From positions 1-64,000 of the forward strand of contig CAADRB010000097.1 of the NCBI GenBank assembly GCA_900708905.1: DNA of 64,000 nt, given 5' to 3'. Numbering within the stretch: position 1 is the first letter of the stretch; every line of letters begins with the position of its first letter. Positions 49,001 through 61,960 of this stretch are shown here, in pieces. The notes under the pieces are model-generated. The model was given only the letters and a program-made list of their open reading frames with translations. It was not told the origin of the DNA and ran no database searches. The position numbers and the translations under genes were made by a program. This DNA is from Hymenolepis diminuta (lineage: Eukaryota > Platyhelminthes > Cestoda > Cyclophyllidea > Hymenolepididae).

Positions 49001-52000
49001 CCTTTTGGATTGATCCAAGCGATAAAAAAGCAGGGCAATGCAATTTGTGTGAGCATTGTTGAGAGAGGGAGAGATATGCAGTAGATATAGAAGAATATAA
49101 GGGTTCGCTATCTCCTTGCGTGAGAGAAGCATTAGGAGAGAGCGAGCAGTCTGATAAAATCACGAAGAGAGAGGAAGACGAATAATAAACTCCTCCTCCT
49201 CCTTTTGCATATCCATGATTATGGGGAAAGAGAGGGGTGGGGGGGGGGAGGGGGAAAGAAAGGAAGGGGACAGAGGCAAAATGCTCTGATGTTATCTCAA
49301 GAAGCCACGAAAACCTATATCTGAACGTTCTGCCTTTCCATGAGGCATGAGCCATGAGCCATGAGACTAAGCTACCTATTTTCTCTATCATTTCTTTTTG
49401 TCATTTCATCAAAATATTCTCCAGTTAGGAGAGTGGGCAGAAGACTATCGGTACTGAATTTATTAAAGCTTACTATCAGTTCCAGGAATTCTCTTTAGTC
49501 TAGAATTCTTTCGTTGATGTCGACGGTGCAGTACCAGACCCACAATGATGAGGTTTGTGACGAAAATGAGACATCCGAAGCACGTCGCGATAGTGACAAT
49601 CATAGAGACACTGGGAGATGCACTATTGGTTCCTTCGTCATCTTTTAACATGGAGTTTGCGCTCAACATTTGACGGGTTCCACCGCTACCACTTGAGCCA
49701 GATCCGACAACTCCTGAATGGGCTTCGTCTAGCATTGCTTCTTCGGTTGGATCAGCAACAGCTAAATGAAAATAGGAATACATCAAATCACCATTCAATA
49801 TTAATATTTAACATAAGCGATCCTCTCATTGTAGAAAATTGGAATACCAGAGAGGTGAAGATTGACTGTGGTCTAGATGATTTAGGAAAGGAGTAGAAAG
49901 CACTAAAGATTAAATCACCGCCAAATTGATGAGTTTTGAGCATTCTTCCCGTCTAGATCAACGGTCAAGTTATCAAAAGTACAATACGTCTGCAAATTAC
50001 TCACTAATAATAAGATTAGTGAATAGGATTGCCTAGGAATGGGATATTTACTTGCTTTAATAAAACACGAACTTCTATGATAACTCAATCGCTATTAGTT
50101 TAACGACAGCCGCAAGGATGTCCTCATATTTCTTTATATTCAATGGATTAGTTCACCTGAAACAATAGTAAAAAAACAGAATACAAATGATTCTGTATGA
50201 CCTCCAATTTAGCAGTATCATTACTCTGACCGGTAAAAATCAGTACTAAATAGAGAGAGTGAGAGCGTGAAGTATCATTCAGGAACCAAAGATCAGATCC
50301 TTAAGTAGAAAGGTTAGGTCAATAGGCCCTAAGGAAGACCTATATCTGTTAAATAATAAGCCGAGAACTTTTCCCATTGCCTTCATTCACCGGATCCAAT
50401 TTCATAATGCTCATAGGTCATTTTACGGTTCTCTGCGTTTAGATATTTAGCTATTTTTGAAAATGCCTCTATAATAATCCTGAGCAGAAAAATCTGTACT
50501 GAAAATTAGACATTCAGTTCCCCATTAGTTTCTAATACAGGGAAAAAAGCAAGACTGAGTTTAGATGTCAGCTAGGGGTTATTTTGCTACTTCAGTTGAC
50601 CGCCTCACGCAAATGAAGGTCTCTGACTTCCGCATTCAAAGCAGCAGGCATGCAAATCAAAAAACTAATTCTTAATATTAAGGGCCTTAACAATGCTCTA
50701 TCTCCTATCCAAGTTAAACTCCGCTTGAGAAGTTGATTAAATACCCTTTAGGTAGCTAATACCCTCTAATTATCCATAATTAGGTTTTAAGATGCAAAAG
50801 CACTTTCTCTCCTTTTGAACTGAATTCAAGAAAAGAACAGCAGGTTAATAGCAGCAAATAAATAAAGTGGGAATAGCAATGGTGGAAATAAAAGCACGGG
50901 CATTTCAACTTAATTTTCCCATTGGGAAGAGGTGATTCATACATTTGTGTGTACCCCCAGCCTTCGGACCCGGTTTGGGGAAGGCAGGAGATAATAAGCA
51001 AAAAAAAATACGGCACTGGACGACTCATACATATCTCATAAATGTCACGACCTGTAAGGTGTGAAATTTGTCCCCTTCAGAAATTTCTGGCATCTTTTTA
51101 CTCAATGAGGTGAAAAAAAATGGCGGGTTGTCAACGCTGCTGTGACTAGACCAACGTATCTCGGTATCATCGTTGACTCCCAGTCACATTTCCTTTTTTG
51201 GCATACATCTTTCTGATGTTCTTTTTGCATATTGGGTTTCTTTCATTCAAGTATAACACTTTTATTCAAAATATCTTATTCATGTACTGATCATTTGGTC
51301 TTCTTAATATGAATTTGTGGATTCTTATAAGGCATAATTAAAATACCGATTTAGAGTTCACTTTTACTATTAGACGAATCATGGAATGGGTTTGTGAAAT
51401 CAGTCCCTAGTTAAAGCCACAAAGTTAAATAATGATGCAAAAATTTTGATGATTTCCTAGTATGGCGTAGCGGTTACCATGTACTTCTGTTCGGTCAGAG
51501 GTGCTGGGCATAATACTCAACGGATCACATTCAGTGCATAATTTAAACCTGATGATTTATGCTGGCCAAGGGTGAGTTAACAGTATGCGAGAGTGTCTCA
51601 GCAATGAGGCTCCCATATACTACTCTTGTATTCAAACACCCGCTTTGTTGAGACTTATTGTGTTAAATAGCATTATTATCAATTCGTAATACTTAAGAAA
51701 TTTCCTATCAGAAAGAGTGGATGAAGAATAGTTAATAAGTGCTCACAGCTATTTCTTCGGTAACAGCACTTCTGAAGCTAATTTATTCAACGGAGTAATT
51801 GAGGAAAAAATTTTAAAGTAGCTCCTAGTGACACTTATAGCTTTAATTATGAATTAGAGCTAGACATCCGCTCCTCTGAATAGACACGCTAAGAATAAAA
51901 TTTTCAAATCTTAACCAATTGTCTTTAAGGTTAATCAGGAGCTGAGAATTAAGTTTTAGGAAAAGATGACCATCACAAATATTCGCTGCAAACAAGCAAA

Positions 52001-55000
52001 CAATAAAAAAAGCATGATGGACTATGCACAATAAATATCCATCAGTTTGACAAGTTGTTTGGGTTTCCCAAGAGTAAATTTAAGCAAATTGGTTAATAAT
52101 AACCGAGAAAATATTAAAATATATAAAATTTCTATCATGAAATTCTCTCCACAAGTCATGCTAATACTTGTAAAGCGTTTCGTTTCAATTTTTTTATGGT
52201 AAGCATTTTCACTTTTGGTTAAATTTTCCATATATATAAAATTGTTCATTTGAAAAAGGAACAAACAAAACCATTTACCTAGGAGTGTTTAATCATCAAA
52301 AAAACAAAACTCATGACACGAATTTCAGGCCCTGTCTATTAAAAATTACACTTTCACTTTGACAGAAATAAATAATACACAATGGCGAAACGGTCCCATA
52401 CACATTGTCTGAAAATCAAAAGTTTCCGCAAAAGTAAAGTTAAAATTAAAACAAACTTCCAGATATATCAACTCACCTGCTGTAGATACTATCAGGTAAT
52501 CAGTGAAAGGAGAAGGCTTGTGAAGTGCGTTCTTTGCAGCAACGGATATTCGATATCTTTTAGCTTTTGATAAATCTGAAATGGTGAAAACCAAAATTCA
52601 GTTTCTGATTACCACAAAGAAGTCCCTGATTAGATGCATTACTGCTCATTATCGGTTTTTTCCAACAGAGATTCTTAAAGTCGGATGAATGTGCCTATTT
52701 AAAGACAAGTGGATCATTGCAAAGTTAAAGTAAATAGCACATTCAGCATTTTCAAACCTTAAAAACTACTCCTGGGCTTTTCACCTCTATATGAATTACT
52801 GAGTATAAGATAATGCGAATTTTTAGGTGGAAAGATTTATCTAGTTTTGGATTTAGTTTGCTTATTTAAAGTGAGTTAAGTTTATTTATACAATCTACAG
52901 CTGACTCATATCAGCTGAAGCTTTAAATGTGAGTGACACCACTATCCACTTTTCAAATCTCGGTCAGCTCCTGTTGTACACAATTTTTTGTCATCGGGGA
53001 AATTTGAACGAATTTGTGAAAAGTGAAATTAAGAATGTGCGAACCGGTCATGTCTCTGCTTTAGAAAATCGATATCTAGTCTATTTACTAGCCAATCACA
53101 TTTAAGTATAAGTTTCTAACTGAATGAAATGTTCCCGAAAATTTCTTGCCACGAAAACCAAAATCTTCAGAATTTACTTTGCTCTCCCCTCAGTGAAATT
53201 TTTAAAATTATACCTTCCAATGTCAATAATTTGGTCAATAATTAATCAAAAATTTGATTGAAAAATTTTTTTCAATAATTGCCCCTCAGAGGATCAATAT
53301 CTCTCATTTTATTTTAATTCTTTGATTTTTTCCATATTTATTTTACCCAACAACATTTTCATTTTATAACCTTTCCTATTCTTTATATAATTTCCCCTTT
53401 TTCAACATTTATCCACTTTAACAACTGCCTTAATTGAACTTAAATTTTACCTGAAACCCCCAATCAAAGGTACTTTGAACAAAATTGGAAGAAGCAGAAA
53501 GCATAAGTGATCTCAATCCCCTTTTAGGTTGAAATGATTCTTCTTCATATGTACCCACAAGTCTAGTCTAACCTACTTCCTAGACCTTTTACTGTTGATC
53601 TCCAGATGATAGCGGACAAACAACGCACGGAGTATTTAGCTATTTTTATGACCTAAATATGGGAAAAGTCATCAAAAATGGGACAATAAAAAGGATTACA
53701 TAAGAAAAAACGTAATCTGATAAGGAATAGATTAGTAAGGCTACCACTGGTCGCTAAGCTAATTTGTAAAAATTTCCATGTGATATTTTTAAATTAGGTT
53801 AAAATAAATTAGTTTATTTCAAAGGATTAGGTTTTGCAAATTGCTATTGCCAATATGAAATTGATGACTAACATAAAAGATGGCTTTATTAGGCATATGG
53901 TAAGAAATTGGAATGAAGCAAAATCAGCATGCATAACGGCACATAACAGCGGTTTGTTACTCATCGAGATTTCACCTTGAGTGAGCTCTAGTGAGTACTG
54001 CTGTGTTAAAAAAATCGTCCCCATTCTCATGAACCTTTTAATTATAATAAGATACAAATAAGTATAGACGGCATAATCAACCAGGGAACAAAATCAACCA
54101 GTTATCATGCTGTACATACTGTGGACATAATCTCACTCCAGATTCTTGGGGTCCGTTCATGAAATTTGAATTCTTGGAAATTACACTATACTACTTGTAA
54201 GGTCACAGAAAACCCGACGCTTCCATAATCCAAATAAGGTAACACTCTGTGTTCCAAAGAGCACTGATCTGCATTTCTATTTGTTAATAAAACTAATCAA
54301 GATAAAATTTTGCACTCCTAGATCATGTTTCGCATTATTTTTTCTCGCCAACTAGACGAAATTTATATATGAGTTAGAGTTATTTTATTGGACAATAATT
54401 TTGAAAACTTCTGATATGAATCTACTATGTCCTAAATTCTCCGCCAATATTAAAATTGTCTCCCTATTAAAACACTCTCAATACTCAATTTTTGGTCTCA
54501 AAACTCCTTTCTCCGTACTTGAGCAACCTAAATTATTTAGGTGAAAAATTTGCTATACATTAGAATGACCAAATTTAAATACATTATTGCTTATTGAATG
54601 CTGATTTTCACACATTTATTTAACTATGAATAGAAAAGACAGTGAATGAATACGATTTAAATTCTTTTGAAACGAGTCAGAAAACGGAACGATCACCCAT
54701 ATGTTAGGGATTATAAGTTTCAATCTCTTTGACGATAAGATATTCCTAATATTCACTTTAGTTTTGATTACTGATGGGAGTATCGCATTCCCGCATTCTC
54801 CATTTAACCAACATTGTTCATTGAACCTGGATCGATGAATATTGAACTCGTAAGCATCTTCCAACTCTTATCTTGGGTAGAGGAGCAGAATCATAGTGAG
54901 AAAGTTGGATTTTGTTGCCCTCGTCTACCAGGCCGGCTTAAGCAGTACGGTTGGTTATTCCACTCATTGTAAATGCGCCGGTGGACATCGAACCTGTAAA

Positions 55001-58000
55001 CTCGGATTTCGTGGACGAACTATTCAATTGTTATGTCACTGGCACACATGGCTCCTTAAAAGTTATCTTATTTTGCGCCTAATATTGCTTAGCCAGACAT
55101 CTACGTAATTATTCTCATTTGCCTTGTCCTTGAAATCGGGGACAAGGCAACGCCTTAAACAAGTCAAAATACAGGAAGTTCTGCTTTACGAACCCACTGT
55201 TAATAGGATCAAGAAATATAGGAAAAAAATGTTCCGCTTTAGTACGTCCAACTTACTTTGAATTGTGTATTTGATGACCTCAGATAATGAATCTTCTTTG
55301 ACTTCAACTGTTTGCTCCGCATCTGGAGATTCATTTAGAGCCCATTTAACCTAAAATGTGAAAAAAATTAACATGAGTTTAAAATAAAATTTTCTCCTAA
55401 TTAAAATTGATTGCACCAATTGGATATCAGAATTTCAGTTTGGGGGGAGTTGATATCGAGTGCGAACATATATTTTACCTACTTATTAAAATTTATCACC
55501 GTTGATTTCTGCGATTTTCAGCAAAATTTCGAGAAATATTTAAGTTGTGTGGTTTTAATTATCTGTGAGGTAGAGCAAGTTAGCTACAAAGAAAACAAAT
55601 TGCTTTATTTCCTTCAAGTTAAAAACTCGGCTAAGGAATGCGTTTAGGAATAGAGTAGTGATTAGTTTCGTCAGAAACAAAGGAAACAAACAAACTAGGT
55701 GAAAACAATCAAAATTCTTCTGCACTTGCACTAAAAGCTAAATTTACTTTAAAAAATAGTTTTCATTAGTGTAATTAGTTACTAAGCGAAAGATCTTACT
55801 TCAAGAACAATCTCATTTACTTTACTCTGTTGTTTTGGTAGAATTTTTAAAACTTATTTAATTTCTAGTATTACCTTTACTAAATTATTGCCCGATAATA
55901 ATAAAAGAATAACAGTAGGATGTTACATGGTGTTGTTCAAATAAACAAGGTTAGATATTTGACTACAAAGAAAGCAACATATTGTCCCCAGTTATTCATC
56001 ACACCTTTAAAAGAGTAAGAGAAAACTAAATTGATAAATCCGATATTAATACTCTATTCTAGTTGTTTTGCGTAAAACTTTCTAATTATTTACATTTTTA
56101 GAGCTCTTTTTGAATGAATAACAATAAGCTCTATCGTGTTTAATATGACCAATGCAGTCTCATATCTGCATAGGGATATTGGATTATAAATTAACCGAGG
56201 TGGCTAAGATTGAATTATATCAATAGATTCTCCATTTCACCAAAATAACCTCACTTAGGAATTTAGAGACAAATTAAGAGAATCTAACATTGCAAAGGAA
56301 AATCTATCCCTTATAAAAAAGTTAAAATACTGCGCTTCCAGGGTCCAAAGAGAGCAAAACACTTGATACCCAGGCCTCAACATCTACTCTTTCCTCACTC
56401 TCTGTTGAATTACTGTTAGACTTATATACATTTTTAAATTACTAGATAGATAAATCTCCACAACCAAATCGCCTAAACCATGTGCAAAATTTTCGCTGAC
56501 CCAGTTAAGTCTCTTCGCACCAGACTGTTTGAATTCATTTCATTCCAGAGTGTGTGACCTCACCATGTTTTCGGCCACTTAATAGGAAGCATGTCGTCAT
56601 CATCATGCTATTTAAACCCATGTTAAACTAAAACCAATCTCTCGCTTCTCCTGAATTCAAGTAACTAATTAAACTATGGATTCACCGACCAGTTAAACTC
56701 ACTGACATGGAAGTCAAGAGGACATTTTTAGACCTTAAAAGACTGCAATGTAATAGTTTAAGCATTACCAACGAAATGATATCAAGGAATATATGTGAGT
56801 TTAATTATACTCTCCAGGACTTGACTGCAGCCCATATAAGAATAATATTTAATAAATGCACGATTAACTTTAACTGAATATTTTGAGTTGAGATTTGATT
56901 CGCAAATATCCGATTATACAAATCACAACTGCTCTGAAGTGAGGAAGGATTGATCGATGCCATCATTCACTCTTTTCAGCTCACGCAAACCCAAACTACA
57001 AAAAGACAAATCAATGGAGATCATCAACACAATGGCAAATGTTTAAAGTATTTTTCACTAACTTATCTTCAAAACTCAACATCAGCCGAACTTGAGGTTC
57101 TTAAATACCTCAAGGAACAAAAAGGTACCGATCAAAATGAAAGTTCTAAAAAGAATTATTCTTAGAGAAGAATTTTTTAATCCCCCCTCCCCCATTCCTC
57201 CAGCAAGAGACATATTTAAGGCCATACATCTTTCCTTTCAATTTGTATTTGTGCATTTTGAATAACACATTCGTATATATATGCGTAGATGTCGAAATCG
57301 TTCAGCGTACCCGGCTAGTGTTCGCAGCTTGATTTTAAAATAACTCTAATCTCTTTAACGGACTTTCCGTGAGAAACCTCCAGGTATAATTTAGCTTCTG
57401 TTTGGTATTAAGTAGTATTCATCCGTCACTTGTATATTTTATTCCCAAAGTCTGGGAATTATGGAACCGGTTACCCCTGTTCGTTCTCTTTGTAAACAAT
57501 TTAGAGTAATAAATCTTCACCGTGTGGGGAGGACTAATATTAATACACACACGGTTTGTTAGACATAATTGCCACATGAATGATTGTCTATTTTATAAAC
57601 AGAGTTCCACTGGAATAAAACTTTCACTAAAAAGGGCGAAAGTCTCGTGGCTATTTTTAGTTGGGGTAACACTATGAAAATTTCTCTAAATTCCAACCAT
57701 AAAGCTTTCTCACATCCATTATTACGACAACACATAGGTGGGGTGTAAGAATTCCCATAAGATATAGCATTTGAACTTCTAGGTTGGTTAACACATTTGA
57801 ATAAGGAGGGGATAGAGTGTCGCCAATAGCTTGTTCAAATACCATGTATGAATATCCCCAATAATCTGGTTGAAATAAAATTGACGTTTTAAGGAACCCT
57901 GCTGTTCCTCTACAGGACTGATTCAGCGGTCTGGAGAGACTTAGCTAAGTATGTTTTTTTGGCGTTGCCTGACTCAGCTAGGTTAATATTCATCAGCTGC

Positions 58001-61000
58001 AATATCCCATGTCCGAAAATCAAACATATTCAGTCTTGGATCAGTCTAGGAGACGCATTTAGTTTCATTGTTTATTTTGTTGAAAAATTACTCAGTTCTA
58101 TTGCAAAATTTATAAATTATTTTTGCGGAATTTGGTATTTCTCATAAATGATTCACACACTATTCACACTAACTTAGTTTGTGTAGCGAAATTAAAGATA
58201 ATATTAGTTTTAATGAAGGGTTCTGCGAAGTACTGCTTAAACAGATGAGCAGTTTAGTATGAATAATCGTGTCCTTTTTAACTCCGATTTCGAAACTCAA
58301 TTGTAATCAATCAGTTTCCAGTAGTAATATTGGGCTGCCTGCCTTAAGTAAACTCTAGTGAGATTCAATATGTTAAGAATGGCTAGTCCCAAGTAGTCTG
58401 GGTTTTAGAAAAAAAAAATATATCGAGAAGACATGACGAACTACCCAATTCCATCAGTTAGCCAGTAACATTCTGCAGCGCTAGCCTAAGAAAATTAAAG
58501 CTCTTCAATTTGTCCGAGAATTAAACTTACAATGAAAGTTTGTGGTGGACCACCATTAAATGCTTGTCGCCAACCAACAGTGAGAGAGGATGAAGTAGAT
58601 TTCACCAATACTGGATTTCCAGGTCGTCCAGGTGATGTTGTCGGTCCCAATACCACCTTCCCAACATCCATTCCCATGCTGTTCTTTGCCTAAAATTCCA
58701 AATACACAGGTATATGACATATTAATAAATAATTAGCCAACATTGGGTTAACGATGGCATATCTCAAAAATATTGTTGCCTCAAAATATACTGAGAGATT
58801 GAGATAGGTATATTGGGTAAATTATTAAGAGCTTCAGCAATTTCTTACAGTTTTATTCTCATCATGCACGCCGAAATAATTGAGTGATTGATCGACAAGT
58901 GGATAATTACATTTAAAATAAAATTTCAACTAGCCAATCGGTGAGCTCTATCCACATTTGATCTTACAGAATTTTATCAAGTTCAGCTCTTGAATAGATT
59001 TCTTTGCTGTAAATAGTCAAAACAATAAAATTTATCAATAAATTTCAAATATGTAATCGAAATTAAATCCCAAAAGAATGATACATCTGTCGCCGAAAAA
59101 AACAAAACTCATAAAGTTAGATTATGAATTCCTTCAGTAACTGCCAAAGCTATTCGAAAGCGATTTAGTACTAAGTTTGATCGGTTTTCAAGCAAAAATT
59201 TTAATTCCCGAATAAGTTATTTAGTGCCGTAAAGGGAGGAGCAAAAGATTGCATTTTACGTCCCTCCACTCAAACTCAAACAGCGTGAAGTAAGTTGTAA
59301 TATGTAGCAAAGTGCTCTTTTATGAATCAAATATAAAATACTTGCGACAAAAAAACTTGAGCGAGAGAGTGAGAGATCAACTCAAGCTGATAGGTATGGG
59401 AAGGCGCCTTGAGTACAGCTACTAAATGGAGCTAAGATCGTTAAATTCCTAGCCGAAAGTTCACTTACATATCTAAAACCAGTAGCAGCACATGTGCTGA
59501 GCTGAAAATGGGCTCAACTTTGAAGTAGCTATAATTTTTGCTTGAGAGCAGTAGCATTTTCTATGCATGAGTTGATCGTGCAGATGGTCATGCTGATTGT
59601 TTTCAACTTTCAACCTGGTTTAGGACGAAAAAATCATGCTGTCTGGGGATTTTAAAGACACTGTATAATTTTTGGAGTCGAATTAGCTGAGAAGTTTAAA
59701 TGAATGGTAATATTATTATTAGTGAGAGAACTTATAAAATAAAGAATAAAATTAGCATGTTTTGGACATTCTTGGTTTAAAAAACTCGTCAATGCACTTT
59801 TACAAAAGTTGATTACAAAAATAATGCATAATTAAACTTAGGTTTATTATCATTTTTATTTGCTTTAAGTTTTGATTAAGACTTTGTTCATATAAAGTTT
59901 TACTATAAAATAATTATAAACCTAATATGAAGAATAAAAAACGGTCTATTAATAATAAAATAAATGAGAGAAGAACAGTAAAGGGTGAAAGAGAAGGCAG
60001 AAATGAATATGAAGACGTGTTTGATTACTTCGTTTCTCCACCCACTTATAAAGTCCTACTTCTAATGAGACTTATATCAAAAGATGATACGTAAGACACT
60101 CTTCGGTGTCTCTTGAATAAGGTTTAAGTAGGAAGTAAAAGTAATATTTTCTTAATTTTATGATCCTATAGTAGTCATTGTTGCATGTAAAAGATGCAAC
60201 AAGAAGTTGTTTAAGAAGTTGTTCAAAATAAAAGTTTCGACACATTCAACTGTTTAATACAACTATGAAGTTCAGAAATAGATATTCGAGTGTAAAGGTG
60301 TTTGAGGATCATTACAAAACAATTAAAAGATCTTTGGGAACTCTCAAGCAGAACGCAAGGCCACAAACTCTGTGGTGGAATCCGAGAACTTTAAGAATCT
60401 GAAGGCAAATGCTTTTGCATAGTTCAAATTTAAAATAAAAGCCCTAGTCAGATTTGCTCTTCTCATGTTCTCTCACGGCGATAATTAAACACAAATAACA
60501 ATCAAATAATTAATTAATGATTTGATTTGTGAAATAGTATGTTGATCCTCAAGCACTAAGCAATCCGTATTATAAAACTACTTTCCCTTTTTATTTGTAC
60601 TATTTAGAGAATCGAAAAAAGACATCTAACAGAAAGACTCCTCGAAGGTAAATGAATTTGACGGATGTATCCTAAGATATTACCTGACAGTAATAGCTTC
60701 CATAGTCGACCTGTCTCACGAATTCAATAGTAAGCAAAGCGCGATATCGTCCAGCATGAAGACGTGTAACAGACGATTTGAACTGTCCTCCCTCCACAAG
60801 AGTGAGATTTGCAGGCTCTCGGAACCAGGTTACGGTGGGTATTGGTTCCGCGGCAATGATACAAACCACAGCAGTTGGAGGCACCGAAGCTGAAGGGGAC
60901 ATCATATGATGCGATCGATTTGAGAACCCCGTTTCTGAAAGATCATATGGAGGAGCAGCTCTCGACCATCTTGGTATTTCTAGAACTTTCGGAGCGACTG

Positions 61001-61960
61001 CAAGACAAATTTCACATTATTAATTCACTTAAATAATCACAGGCTCCCACAGCCTCAAATTCTTAATTAAACAATGTCAACTTTATCGTCATTTTTCCGC
61101 GCATAAAACGCATTATTAGACTCTAAACAAGTCACGCTAAATAGCCTGGACTCAGGTCCAAAATTTTTCCCATTTACCAAAGCGGAAAATCAGGCAGGAT
61201 AAAAAACAATCTTGGGCAAGAATAGATAGATTACCATCATCAATTTGTCTTCCCTTGTTTAAGCATGAAAAAGCTGCTCCCTATGGAGTACTTGTTTTCC
61301 GGATTCTTCTCATACAGGAAGATTGAAATAGGAAAGCTTTTTTAAGAGAAAATCAAGAGCTAATGTGACATCATATCGATTGAGTTATCTTAAACAGTAG
61401 TAACTTAATCTATTTTTCCGTTTCAGGTTAATACAACATCAAATTAGAGGAACAATGACTCACATGGGTAGATAAGATCGATCAACCGAACCACCGGAGA
61501 TCCGATTCCGTTGTCAACAAAGCATTCGTATCGGCCAACGTCGCTAGGATCAACATCAGTTATGTAGAGTGTACTCACGAGATGATATGGTTCAGGAGTA
61601 AAGCATTTCACGTAGTACTTTGTTCTTCCGCTCAAGAATTCCTGAAATAGGATATGTTCATCAATTTTTATTCTTGAGTTTTAGTTAACAAAACTTAAAG
61701 GTAAAATAAACATACCTGATTACATCTAAGACCAGCAATCGATGCTTTTTCAGCGCGTCTGAGGTCTGATGGTGACCCATCAGCTTCTCCAGTGATTATG
61801 GAAGCAGTAATCTCAGTCATAGGTGTCTCATCGGTCACGCGACGCCAATAGACAGAACTGGCCTTAGGGGGGGGATTGGCCTTCACTCGACAGAGAAGTT
61901 CAGCTTCCTTACCTTTGGTGGTGGCATTGACCAGAGGTTCGCCTATCAATCTTGGCGCAT
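43093..61960 (-). CDS. Nephrin/echinoid-like immunoglobulin-superfamily receptor, 5' part missing
   Basis: Minus-strand exons: 61960-61716, 61641-61464, 60997-60684, 58689-58531, 55350-55257, 52575-52477, 49761-49474, 45848-45712, 45634-44980, 43645-43526, 43452-43093. In order they encode an Ig domain (AELLCRVKANPPP..., W, then DVGRYECFVDNGIGSP), a second Ig (VVCIIAAEPIPTVTWFRE...DYGSYYCQAKNSMG), one FN3 domain split over three exons (PGNPVLVKSTSSSLTVGW, VKWALNESP, AKRYRISVAAKNALHKPSPF), a Ser/Gly-rich stalk, one membrane helix (MIVTIATCFGCLIFVTNLII) with a basic stop-transfer (HRRHQRKNSRLKR), and a tail of over 400 residues rich in Ser, Gly, Pro, Gln and His that ends HFDLKM. Several Ig domains followed by a single FN3 is the layout of nephrin/hibris and echinoid adhesion proteins. 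The first exon seen begins in mid-protein, so signal peptide and more Ig domains lie to the right. All junctions keep phase except 44980/43645. Confidence 0.8.
47737..47757. repeat. TAA/AAT trinucleotide microsatellite
   Basis: AGTAATGATAATAATAATAA: an imperfect run of about seven units in a receptor intron. Confidence 0.7.
47785..47990 (-). repeat. tRNA-like SINE, copy D (in receptor intron)
   Basis: On the minus strand: CGGTGACGTATTAGGCACCG, CAAGTCAGAGGTCGAGGTTA, CACACTCAATGATCGGAATG, GCCAACCACACTGGTTAAGT, GTAGAATTCGAGT and a 3' TTCTGCTCAAGATAAGCA. It aligns with copies A, B and E along its length and is the longest copy. Confidence 0.6.
48945..49270. repeat. Purine-rich low-complexity tract (GA runs, poly-G)
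   Basis: GAGAGAGAGGGGGAGAGAAG at the left, AGAGAGGGAGAGA in the middle, CTCCTCCTCCTCC and a GGGGTGGGGGGGGGAGGGGG run at the right. The long minus-strand open frame across it is produced by this composition and is not coding. Confidence 0.7.
49335..49366 (+). repeat. Short tandem repeat of GCCATGA
   Basis: CCATGAGGCATGAGCCATGA and the following bases contain about four imperfect copies of (G/C)CATGAG, some 110 bp downstream of the membrane-helix exon of the receptor. Confidence 0.6.
51462..51640 (+). repeat. Possible tRNA-like SINE, diverged copy C
   Basis: TATGGCGTAGCGGTTACCAT is a good A-box-like start (TGGCnnAGCGG). It is followed by GGTCAGAGGTGCTGG and CACATTCAGTGC and later TGCTGGCCAAGG, in the same order as in the other copies, but identity is low. 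Confidence 0.4.
54861..55053 (-). repeat. tRNA-like SINE, copy E (in receptor intron)
   Basis: On the minus strand: GCCAGTGACATAAC, CAGGTTCGATGTCCACCGGC, CAATGAGTGGAATAACCAAC, CTGCTTAAGCCGGCC and a 3' CTACCCAAGATAAGAGTTGG. The B box GGTTCGATGTCC and the 3' end match copies A and B. Confidence 0.6.

Noticed and set aside
48849..49391. 180-codon open frame on the minus strand.
   Set aside because: It is made by the GA/CT-rich and poly-G tract, has Ser/Leu/Pro-rich low-complexity content and no splice partners.
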